A stretch of 10,281 nt of DNA from JAVEVH01 sp964430365. Lineage in GTDB: Bacteria > Patescibacteriota > Dojkabacteria > SC72. This document shows, in pieces, positions 1-6,215 of the stretch (positions within the stretch are counted from its first letter, which is position 1; each line of letters starts with the position of its first letter). The stretch lies in the NCBI GenBank assembly GCA_964430365.1, contig CAYSEU010000026.1, positions 1 to 10,281 of the forward strand, read 5' to 3'. The notes beneath the pieces were generated by a model. That model saw only the letters and a program-made list of their open reading frames with translations. It ran no database searches and was not told where the DNA came from. The position numbers and the translations under genes were made by a program.

Positions 1-852
1 ATCTATTAAACTCTTAACACCAAAAGTAAGAAATAGACCTATTAGAAAGCTTCCAGCAGAAAGTATTATTAAATCAGGATATGTAGAGAAGGTACTAGAA
101 AGATTTTCAGAGTTTAAATCTTTAAAAGCAAAATATATCTTATTCTCATCATCTTCAAGGAACCTGTTAGGATTTTCTCCTACCCCAAAAGTTACTGCAT
201 TTGATATATTGCTGGCATACCCATATTTTCTGGTATATGCTCTAAAGGTATATATACCATCAGCTAGCCCACCCTCAGGAGTTACTTTAATACTCCAATC
301 TCCATTCTCATCTGTCTGAACTATATCACTAGCATTGTAAGCATTTGCTGTTAATGTATATATAACTTCAGAATTAGCAAGTGCAGTTCCTTTAATTTCA
401 ATAGTAGTATCAGTAAGAGATGGAGAAGTAATTATTGGTGATCTCGGAATTATTACCAAATCATATTCTAAAAGTTGTACATTACTATCCTTATCATAGA
501 ATCTAAACTTAAGAGTATGTTTACCTATACTTAGAGCAGGAAAGGTATATGGGCTTGTAATCTTTTTAAAAGAAGTACCATCTATTTCAACTTCTACTCC
601 TTGGCTATCAGGAGAAGGATCTTTAAAGGTAATTACATAGCTTGGGTTATCTGTATATTCAGGTAGTACAAATCCTAATTGATTTGCAATTTCTTGTGTC
701 CTTTCATCTTCCTGTTGATCTAGTTCTTCTATCTCTGCAGCTTTTACCTCCGAAGTAGTAATTAATTCTTCTACTTTAGTGTCTTGCTGTGCATATGCGA
801 AGAAGGGTGAAAAAAATAGAAAGAAAAGTGTTAATAGAATTATCTTTTTCAT
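1..852 (-). CDS. Exported Ig-like repeat protein with a C-terminal membrane segment (partial, continues past the left edge)
   Basis: The frame is open from the ATG at 852 to base 1, giving 284 codons without a stop; the C-terminus lies outside the window. It begins with a Sec signal peptide (MKKIILL, hydrophobic core, probable cleavage after AYA at residue 21). An acidic, Glu/Gln-rich helical stretch follows (about 25-58). Then come two beta-rich modules, about 62-136 and 137-225; the second has the look of a bacterial Ig-like domain (SPIITSP entry, DENGDWS turn, DGIYTFRAY strand). Residues 260-278 form a transmembrane helix followed by K280. I infer an exported protein displayed outside and tethered near its C-terminus, perhaps in adhesion or wall architecture; no enzyme motif is visible. 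It lies 68 bases after def on the same strand. A TATTAT box at 866-871 could give it its own promoter. The exact family is not recognised. Confidence 0.8.
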   Translation of the reverse strand, partial: MKKIILLTLFFLFFSPFFAYAQQDTKVEELITTSEVKAAEIEELDQQEDERTQEIANQLGFVLPEYTDNPSYVITFKDPSPDSQGVEVEIDGTSFKKITSPYTFPALSIGKHTLKFRFYDKDSNVQLLEYDLVIIPRSPIITSPSLTDTTIEIKGTALANSEVIYTLTANAYNASDIVQTDENGDWSIKVTPEGGLADGIYTFRAYTRKYGYASNISNAVTFGVGENPNRFLEDDENKIYFAFKDLNSENLSSTFSTYPDLIILSAGSFLIGLFLTFGVKSLID

Positions 853-865
853 AATCAGATGATTA

Positions 866-871
866 ATAATA
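866..871 (-). promoter_or_regulatory. Possible -10 box for the Ig-like protein gene
   Basis: TATTAT on the minus strand lies 13 bases before the ATG at 852, which would give a leader of about 6 bases. No convincing -35 is seen 16-18 bases further upstream, and the whole 853-900 stretch is so AT-rich that chance matches are likely. Confidence 0.3.
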
Positions 872-920
872 TATATAATCTGAATACATTGTATATTGAA
901 TTGGAAAAAGATTCTAGTCT

Positions 921-1406
921 TTATATTCTATCGGTGAAAAGGATACCCTGTGTATGGTCATATTCATGTTGTATCTCACGTGCTTCATACTCAGTAAATA
1001 TTTTTCTATTCTTTTTACCCTCTCTATCAAGATATGTTGCCCTTATCTTCTTAAATCTTCTAACAGGTTCTTCTACTCCAGGTATACTTAAGCAACCCTC
1101 TTTCTCAATAGATTGGAGAGTATTTAATATCTCTATTCTAGCATTAATCATTAAGAAAAAATCCCTACTATCTTCCTCCAAGATACAAAATACATTGTAA
1201 TGTTTGCCTACTTGTACTGCAGCGAGTCCTGCAGCTATATACCCTTCTTGGGTAGTAACATTTTTAGCTGTAAAGAGTAAGTCATCAAAAAAAGTCTGGA
1301 ATCTATCACTTTTAATTTCTTCAAGAGATAAATCTTTTGAAATCTCTCTTAAGAATTTCTCTTCTTTCTTATCTCCTACTGTATATATTTTTAATATTTT
1401 CCCCAT
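921..1406 (-). CDS. def: Peptide deformylase
   Basis: This enzyme removes the formyl group from the N-terminal methionine of new proteins at the ribosome exit, using a bound metal ion. All three family motifs are present in 161 residues, a normal length: motif I GLAAVQ (60-65, usually GLAAPQ), motif II EGCLS (103-107, metal-binding C105) and motif III HEYDH (147-151, metal ligands H147 and H151, catalytic E148). Two positions in motif I depart from the usual GIGLAAPQ: A for the second G and V for P. The ATG at 1406 is preceded by a perfect extended -10 box, seven bases away, so the gene probably has its own leaderless transcript although it lies only 36 bases after the protease gene. No Shine-Dalgarno sequence is seen. 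Confidence 0.95.
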   Translation of the reverse strand: MGKILKIYTVGDKKEEKFLREISKDLSLEEIKSDRFQTFFDDLLFTAKNVTTQEGYIAAGLAAVQVGKHYNVFCILEEDSRDFFLMINARIEILNTLQSIEKEGCLSIPGVEEPVRRFKKIRATYLDREGKKNRKIFTEYEAREIQHEYDHTQGILFTDRI

Positions 1407-1413
1407 ATCTGTG

Positions 1414-1422
1414 ATTATACCA
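1414..1422 (-). promoter_or_regulatory. Extended -10 promoter of def
   Basis: The minus strand reads TGGTATAAT, a perfect TGnTATAAT extended -10 element, ending seven bases before the def ATG at 1406. Transcription starting the usual 7 or so bases after the box would begin at or next to the A of the start codon, giving a leaderless mRNA. No good -35 is present, which fits an extended -10 promoter. It lies in the 36-base gap after the protease stop codon. Confidence 0.65.
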
Positions 1423-1442
1423 TATGAAAAGTCTAATCTTTG

Positions 1443-3212
1443 TTAAAAGAATCTAAACCAGTCAAATATTGAAGTAGAGATACCAAGTACTGAAGTACCT
1501 GAAATTCTTGAAGATGTTCTAGAAAGAGATTTTAGGTATGTCATATCTACAATTATTTGTGCCTCACTTCTCACGCCATCACTGAAGAGTGCTACAGTCT
1601 TAATCCAATGCTGAGAATGATTGAAGAGTTCGCTTGCTAATATAAATTCATCTGTTTGTTTTGTAGATGATTCTATCTCTTCGTTATCAACATATATAGT
1701 TACATTTGTTAATGTAGAATCAGAAAGAATTGGGGTTAATGTATATTTTACTGTAATATCTGCTACTTCTGTAGGTATATATTTTTTCGCTTTAGTAACT
1801 ACGGGTTCCACAATTGAAATACTTTGAGCAATTCTCTTTGGAGCTTTAATGGGTGTTGTAGGTTTTGCGGTTGGTTCCTCTGTAATGGGTTCCTCTGGTG
1901 TTTCTGTGATAGGAGTCTCAACAGGAATCTCTTCTGGTTGTAGTTGTAATACAGCAGAGGTTAAGTCTATTAAACCATATCCAAAGAGTATATCTTTTCC
2001 AGGTTCTCCTAAATCTATTGCAGTGCTTTCTAAAAGTTGTGTAATTTCAGAAGATGTACATGTTGGACAAATGGAGAAAAGAAGGGCAGAAGCTCCTGCT
2101 ACATGAGGAGAGGCCATACTAGTCCCACTTAGGTATCTGTATGTACTACCAAGGTATGTAGAGTAGTTATATACTCCAGGTGCTGAAAGTTCCCCCCCTA
2201 TATTACTAAAGCTTGCTAACATATTTCTACTATCAGTAGCCATTACACATATTACATTACTGTAAGAGGCCGGATATGAGCATGGTGCCCCACTCTCATT
2301 ACCTGCTGCGGCAACAACTAACACACCTTTGTTAGTAGCGTAATTTACAGCATCTCTAAGGAGAGATGAATCTGTTGGTGCACCTAAACTTAAATTAATG
2401 ACTCTTGCCCCATTATCTGTGGCATAATATATTCCCTTTGCAACATCAGAAAGATATCCATACCCTTGAGCATTTAGTACTTTAACAGGAATTATCTTAG
2501 AGCCATTACTTACACCTACTGTTCCTGCTTGATTCAATGTAGCAGTAGCAATACCTGCTACATGGGTACCGTGTCCGTTATCATCATTAGCATCACTATC
2601 ATTATTAACAAAATCATATCCCGTATTTAAGTTCGCGACTAAATCAGGATGATCTTTTTGTACTCCAGTATCAATAATTGCAATCTTTACTCCAACTCCA
2701 CTTCCCGTATCCCATACCTTATCAGCTCCTATTCTGCTTACTCCCCAATCTATTATATCTGCAGACATTTTAACTGGTATGTCCGTTTCTACCTCTGCTT
2801 TTAGTTCTGTTTCTAGTGATTGAGTATCACTTGCTTCTGATATTGAAATTACATATATTCCATTACTATCTGTATCTTGAGTAAACTCAATATCATACTC
2901 CTCCTCTAGTGATTCTTTTTCTGCTTCTGAAAGTATTCTATCTATTTTCAAAACCTTTCTACTCTGCTCTACTTCTAAAACCCCCTGTTTGTTTAAATCA
3001 ACTTCATCAGTAACGGTATTCTCATCCTCTGTTTCTAATACTGGGAAACTCTCAGAAATATATCTAGAGGTAATTGCGTTCTCATCTAAATCAACAGTGT
3101 TAATATCTACATTCGGTACTAAAAGGGCAAGAACAATTACAAAAAGTAAGATACCTATACTTACTATTCCACTCCCCAGTAAAATGAAAAGCTTGTTAGT
3201 TAACTGTTTCAT
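1443..3212 (-). CDS. Membrane-anchored subtilisin-like serine protease (family S8)
   Basis: 589 residues. A hydrophobic segment at 9-32 without an obvious cleavage site suggests a signal anchor, placing the enzyme outside the cell. An acidic linker (36-80) leads to a region of about 85-150 that resembles an inhibitory I9-type propeptide. The catalytic domain (about 155-420) has the complete triad: D181 in IAIIDTGV, H214 in NGHGTHVAG and S365 in GTSMASPHVAG, plus oxyanion-hole N305 in AAAGN. A Pro/Thr/Glu-rich linker (about 424-460) precedes a beta-rich Ig-like module (about 480-560), and a Ser/Thr-rich tail ends in an aromatic run. It is probably an active extracellular protease. The start lies 21 bases after the second DUF5667-like gene with no terminator between, so the two are probably co-transcribed. 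Candidate roles are processing of surface proteins or peptide scavenging; the substrate is unknown. Confidence 0.93.
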   Translation of the reverse strand: MKQLTNKLFILLGSGIVSIGILLFVIVLALLVPNVDINTVDLDENAITSRYISESFPVLETEDENTVTDEVDLNKQGVLEVEQSRKVLKIDRILSEAEKESLEEEYDIEFTQDTDSNGIYVISISEASDTQSLETELKAEVETDIPVKMSADIIDWGVSRIGADKVWDTGSGVGVKIAIIDTGVQKDHPDLVANLNTGYDFVNNDSDANDDNGHGTHVAGIATATLNQAGTVGVSNGSKIIPVKVLNAQGYGYLSDVAKGIYYATDNGARVINLSLGAPTDSSLLRDAVNYATNKGVLVVAAAGNESGAPCSYPASYSNVICVMATDSRNMLASFSNIGGELSAPGVYNYSTYLGSTYRYLSGTSMASPHVAGASALLFSICPTCTSSEITQLLESTAIDLGEPGKDILFGYGLIDLTSAVLQLQPEEIPVETPITETPEEPITEEPTAKPTTPIKAPKRIAQSISIVEPVVTKAKKYIPTEVADITVKYTLTPILSDSTLTNVTIYVDNEEIESSTKQTDEFILASELFNHSQHWIKTVALFSDGVRSEAQIIVDMTYLKSLSRTSSRISGTSVLGISTSIFDWFRFF

Positions 3213-3233
3213 ATATTTTAAAGCTTAAAATTA

Positions 3234-3845
3234 TTACTCTGATTCTTCATCTTCAATTTCTTCGTCTTCTTCGAGCTCATCTTCAATATCATCTTCTACC
3301 TCCGCTTTCTTATTATTTATTTTAACTTTATCATCCTTTGCATTATATTTCTCTATAGTCTTATCTATCACTTTCTGTAAAGATTCCTGTGCTTGTCCCT
3401 CTGGAGCTTTTTCTAAAACAGTATTTAATACATTCAGATGTCTTGTTCTAATTTCCTCTATTCTTTGTAAGCTATCCTCTTGCATAGTGTTTTCTTTTTG
3501 AGCTACTCTTTCCGCATTCTCTACTAACTTCTCAAATCTATTTTGCAATCTTTCCATAACCTTAGGATCTTCCTCTCCATTTAAATTCTCAATACCATTT
3601 AGTTTCTTTTGTGCAAACTCTAAAGCTTTTTCTACTTTTTTCTGTTCATCAAAAGTTAGAAGTAGTTCTACATCTTCAAATATTTCTGTTAAAAAGTAAA
3701 AAGGACTCTGTGGAGATATATCATCTGACTCTTTAATTACCTCTTGTTGCTCAAGTGTAGTTACAGTTAATTCTTCCTCTTGTGCAAAAGCAAACGAGGG
3801 TAAGAATATTGAAGAGAGTAAGAGAAGAAAGGATATGTTTTTCAT
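3234..3845 (-). CDS. Exported DUF5667-like protein with an acidic tail
   Basis: 203 residues starting at the ATG at 3845. A longer in-frame reading from a TTG at 3890 is rejected because it would put 15 residues before the signal peptide and run through the promoter. The signal peptide is residues 1-21 (cleavage after AFA). The mature part has the SPFYFLT motif (47-53) followed by an FDEQKK segment and long, charged, predicted coiled-coil helices (about 55-170). This matches my recollection of DUF5667 (SPLYFLK..E...L..FD...K), a family of unknown function common in candidate-phyla genomes. The C-terminal 20 or so residues are almost all Glu/Asp, which could bind cations or a basic partner. 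There is no membrane anchor, so it is likely released or held non-covalently. It is a clear paralogue of the next gene upstream and is probably co-transcribed with the protease downstream. Confidence 0.85.
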   Translation of the reverse strand: MKNISFLLLLSSIFLPSFAFAQEEELTVTTLEQQEVIKESDDISPQSPFYFLTEIFEDVELLLTFDEQKKVEKALEFAQKKLNGIENLNGEEDPKVMERLQNRFEKLVENAERVAQKENTMQEDSLQRIEEIRTRHLNVLNTVLEKAPEGQAQESLQKVIDKTIEKYNAKDDKVKINNKKAEVEDDIEDELEEDEEIEDEESE

Positions 3846-3861
3846 ATTTCTATATATATAG

Positions 3862-3890
3862 ATAATACTAAAATTTACATTATTAATCAA
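3862..3890 (-). promoter_or_regulatory. -35/-10 promoter of the second DUF5667-like gene
   Basis: On the minus strand TTGATT (3890-3885) is followed by a 17-base spacer and TATTAT (3867-3862), close to the sigma-70 consensus with ideal spacing. The -10 ends 16 bases before the ATG at 3845, implying a leader of about 9 bases with no Shine-Dalgarno sequence. It sits just downstream of the terminator of the preceding gene, so this promoter probably drives both this gene and the protease. Confidence 0.6.
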
Positions 3891-3900
3891 AACATTTCAA

Positions 3901-3948
3901 GAAAAAGTGATAGACTCCTTTGAATATATCCAAAGTCACCTATCACTT
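3901..3948 (-). terminator. Intrinsic terminator of the first DUF5667-like gene
   Basis: Perfect 9-base arms (3905-3913 and 3940-3948, AAGTGATAG / CTATCACTT) enclose further pairing (TTTG with CAAA) around an AT-rich loop. Read on the minus strand, the stem is followed by a T-rich run (CTTTTTC). It lies 25 bases after the stop codon at 3974. There is no T run on the plus-strand side, so it acts on the minus strand. It separates the two paralogous genes into different transcripts. Confidence 0.75.
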
Positions 3949-3973
3949 ATACTTTTAAACTCTTTTTAAGTTG

Positions 3974-4570
3974 TTAATTACCACTTCCACCTGAACCAGA
4001 GCTTCCTGAATCTGAGCTACCACCCTGCCCATTATCAGAAGAACCTCCCTGCCCATTATCACTATTAGCATTATCAATCTTTACTTGAGCATTACCAATT
4101 ACCCTATCTATATTCTCTTTAGCCTTAAGAGGAACTTTCTCAGCGACATCTTTTAATTTTAATACGTGTTTCTCTTGTGCCTCTACTATTGTTTGAATCA
4201 TTTCCATTTCTTTTTCTTGGTTTCTAGCAGCAATTTTCTCAGCAGTTGCTATATGTTTTTCATATTTTTCTTGTAACTTTTCAAGTGTTGCTTCATTACC
4301 ATCCTCTGCTATTAAATCCATTTCTGCAACTCTTCTATCTGCAAACTCAATGGCTTTATCTAATTTAGCTTCATCATCAAAAGTAAGAGCCATATCTATG
4401 GTCTCATATACTGAGGTTAAGAAGTAAAAAGGACTCTCTGGAGATATTGGTACGCTTACTTCAACATCACCTGTAGGAGCAGGAGCGATTACTATATCTT
4501 CTTGGGCAAATACTACGGTAGGAATACATAGTAGTCCAAATACTAATATTGAAAGGTATACCTTCCTCAT
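3974..4570 (-). CDS. Exported DUF5667-like protein with a Gly/Ser-rich tail
   Basis: 198 residues with a signal peptide at 1-22 (hydrophobic core, cleavage after VFA). The mature protein has SPFYFLT (46-52), an FDDEAK segment and charged helices with coiled-coil character to about residue 165, matching the DUF5667 pattern as I know it; the family's function is unknown. The tail from about 168 is a flexible Gly/Ser/Asn/Gln run with two copies of an eight-residue unit (SDNGQGGS), in contrast to the acidic tail of its paralogue. The bases encoding the SPFYFLT region are nearly identical in the two genes, with 16 in a row unchanged. It is transcribed alone: a TATAAT box lies 8 bases before the ATG and a terminator follows the stop. 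Divergently arranged with the ABC-F gene. Confidence 0.85.
   Translation of the reverse strand: MRKVYLSILVFGLLCIPTVVFAQEDIVIAPAPTGDVEVSVPISPESPFYFLTSVYETIDMALTFDDEAKLDKAIEFADRRVAEMDLIAEDGNEATLEKLQEKYEKHIATAEKIAARNQEKEMEMIQTIVEAQEKHVLKLKDVAEKVPLKAKENIDRVIGNAQVKIDNANSDNGQGGSSDNGQGGSSDSGSSGSGGSGN
4023..4061 (-). repeat. Two-copy tandem repeat, 24-base period, in a coding tail
   Basis: A 15-base identical word (CCCTGCCCATTATCA on the plus strand) occurs at 4023-4037 and 4047-4061, giving a 24-base period that encodes two SDNGQGGS units in the Gly/Ser tail of the exported protein. The length of such tails often varies between strains through slippage. Confidence 0.75.
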
Positions 4571-4578
4571 ATTTAGTA

Positions 4579-4584
4579 ATTATA
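4579..4584 (-). promoter_or_regulatory. -10 box of the first DUF5667-like gene
   Basis: A perfect TATAAT on the minus strand ends 8 bases before the ATG at 4570, predicting a leader of zero to two bases. No strong -35 is seen. It shares the 82-base divergent spacer with the ABC-F promoter, whose -10 box lies 55 bases away on the other strand. Confidence 0.6.
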
Positions 4585-4639
4585 AAAAGTTATTAATAAT
4601 CCTAACACTCCTCTATACATATATCAATATATTGTGGTG

Positions 4640-4645
4640 TATAAT
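4640..4645 (+). promoter_or_regulatory. -10 box of the ABC-F gene
   Basis: A perfect TATAAT ends seven bases before the ATG at 4653, so the transcript should start at or beside the start codon. Its position also decides the start: an upstream in-frame TTG at 4632 lies before the box and would not be transcribed. No clear -35 is present. Confidence 0.6.
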
Positions 4646-4652
4646 CTCTGGT

Positions 4653-6155
4653 ATGTTAAGCATTAAGAACCTTTGTATATCAAAGGGAGGAAACAAAATT
4701 TTAGAAAACATTAATCTTTTTCTAGCTAGAAATGAAAAGATAGGGCTAGTTGGTGTTAATGGTGCTGGTAAAAGTACCCTACTAAAGCTAATAGCAGGAT
4801 TAGAGGAGCAAGATTTAGGTACAATATCTTTAAGTGGTACCTTTTCATATCTCTCTCAAGAAATTCATATGGAGATATTAGAAAGTATGAAGGAGGAACT
4901 AACCATAGGAGAGTATTTAATAATAGAGAGAGGGTTGAATGTAGAGGAATGGGAAATAAATAAGCTTCTCAACTATATGAATATGCAAGATAAAAATACA
5001 GATTCTTTACTCTCTCAACTTTCAGGTGGACAAAAGATTAAGGTTGAATTAATAAAGATACTTTTAGAACGAGCAGACCTTTTAATACTAGATGAACCTA
5101 CTAACTTTTTAGATATACCTACTGCACAGTGGTTAATGTCTTTTTTAGTTAACTACCCTAAAGCAGTATTAGTGGTTTCTCACGATCTAAGGTTGATGAA
5201 TAAGGGGATATCTAAGATATGGTATTTAAATGATATTAAACATAGAGTGGAAGTATACAAAGGTAACTATGATGCTTTTTTAAAACAGATAGCTCTTAAG
5301 GATGAGCTTCTAGTTAAGACTCTTAAAACACAAGAGAAAAAAGTTAAGAGAATGTTTGAATATGCTAAAACTCTTTCTTCAAGAGGTATGACTAAAGAGA
5401 AAATGAAAGGTGCTAAGAAATTAAAACAAGCTAGGAAAGAGAAAGAGAAAATGATTAATCTTTCTAAAGAATTAATTAAGAGTAAGAAAATGAAAATTAG
5501 TATACCTACTCCATATCACTGTAGTAGGAATATATTGGAGGTAGAGCACATTAAAAAGGAATATATAAAAGGAATACCAGTATTAAAAAGTGTTACCTTT
5601 GAAATGGAAAGGGGAGAGAAAATCTCTATCATTGGTAAAAATGGCGCAGGTAAGACTACCCTACTTAAGATATTAGCAGGTAGAATGAGACAAACCAAAG
5701 GTAAGTATAAATGGGGTAAGGGTGTTGTCATAGGGTACTACTCTCAAGAGTATGAGGATTTAGACTATGAAAAAACAGTATTAGAAAATATCTCAAGATT
5801 AGATTGGGGGGATATAGATAGGAGATCATTTTTGGGAAGATTTTTAATTACAGGAGATATGGTTGAACAAAAGATTAAGACCTTATCAGGTGGAGAGAAA
5901 ACCAGATTAGCTCTAGCTAAACTTTTTGCAAGTAGGTCTAATGTATTACTTTTGGATGAGCCTACTACATACCTAGATCCTGATTCTCAAAAAATTCTAC
6001 TATCCGCATTAAAAGAGTACAAAGGTACAGTACTAATAGTAAGTCATCAGCCAGATTTTGTAAGGGAGTTAAATATGGATAAAGTGTTACTAATGCCAGA
6101 GGAAAAGTATGCATACTTTAAAGAGGAATATATTGAGAGAGTTGGTATTTTATAG
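4653..6155 (+). CDS. ABC-F family ATPase (ribosome-associated, two ATP-binding domains)
   Basis: 500 residues from the ATG at 4653, with two ABC ATPase domains in one chain and no membrane helices, the layout of ABC-F proteins, which act in translation by binding the ribosomal E site. Domain 1: Walker A GVNGAGKST (34-42), signature LSGGQ (123-127), Walker B ending DEP (E148), switch H177. Domain 2: Walker A GKNGAGKTT (328-336), signature LSGGE (411-415), DEP (435-437, E436), switch H465. A lysine-rich helical linker (about 212-285) corresponds to the P-site tRNA interaction motif. The usual DEPTNHLD is DEPTNFLD in domain 1 and DEPTTYLD in domain 2. The length fits compact family members, including resistance-type ones, but the sequence alone does not separate a housekeeping translation factor from ribosome protection. 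The next gene starts 60 bases downstream. Confidence 0.93.
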   Translation: MLSIKNLCISKGGNKILENINLFLARNEKIGLVGVNGAGKSTLLKLIAGLEEQDLGTISLSGTFSYLSQEIHMEILESMKEELTIGEYLIIERGLNVEEWEINKLLNYMNMQDKNTDSLLSQLSGGQKIKVELIKILLERADLLILDEPTNFLDIPTAQWLMSFLVNYPKAVLVVSHDLRLMNKGISKIWYLNDIKHRVEVYKGNYDAFLKQIALKDELLVKTLKTQEKKVKRMFEYAKTLSSRGMTKEKMKGAKKLKQARKEKEKMINLSKELIKSKKMKISIPTPYHCSRNILEVEHIKKEYIKGIPVLKSVTFEMERGEKISIIGKNGAGKTTLLKILAGRMRQTKGKYKWGKGVVIGYYSQEYEDLDYEKTVLENISRLDWGDIDRRSFLGRFLITGDMVEQKIKTLSGGEKTRLALAKLFASRSNVLLLDEPTTYLDPDSQKILLSALKEYKGTVLIVSHQPDFVRELNMDKVLLMPEEKYAYFKEEYIERVGIL

Positions 6156-6166
6156 TTTGTTGCATA

Positions 6167-6191
6167 CTTAATATATTTACAATATATTAAG
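6167..6191. repeat. Perfect AT-rich inverted repeat, 11-base arms
   Basis: CTTAATATATT (6167-6177) and AATATATTAAG (6181-6191) are perfect complements separated by three bases. It lies 11 bases after the ABC-F stop and 24 bases before the next start. No T run follows on either strand, so it is not a good intrinsic terminator. It could be a regulator-binding palindrome or a weak RNA hairpin; a -35-like TTTACA overlaps its centre. Confidence 0.5.
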
Positions 6192-6204
6192 GTAATAATA
6201 TCTA
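6176..6204 (+). promoter_or_regulatory. Possible promoter of the FAD-dependent dehydrogenase gene
   Basis: TTTACA (6176-6181, five of six matches to TTGACA) is followed after 17 bases by TATCTA (6199-6204, a weak -10 with three matches). This would start transcription a few bases before the ATG at 6216. The -35 falls in the middle of the inverted repeat at 6167-6191. Read-through from the ABC-F gene is equally possible. Confidence 0.3.
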
Positions 6205-6215
6205 AATATTTTCAT

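Noticed and set aside
907..922. Small hairpin after the def stop codon followed by a few T residues on the minus strand, as a terminator.
   Set aside because: The stem is only five mostly A-T pairs and the T run is short. In such AT-rich sequence this is expected by chance.
859..1200. Plus-strand open frames over def, the protease, the HAD and the cohesin genes.
   Set aside because: They lie opposite genes with clear protein motifs, show no recognisable domains and have low-complexity Ser/Leu-rich composition typical of antisense shadows.
3846..3890. Longer start (TTG at 3890) for the second DUF5667-like gene.
   Set aside because: It would add 15 residues ahead of a normal signal peptide and coincide with the -35 box. 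The ATG at 3845 gives a standard exported protein.
4632..4652. TTG start at 4632 for the ABC-F gene.
   Set aside because: The TATAAT box at 4640-4645 lies inside this extension, and the ATG at 4653 gives the usual N-terminus a few residues before the first beta strand.
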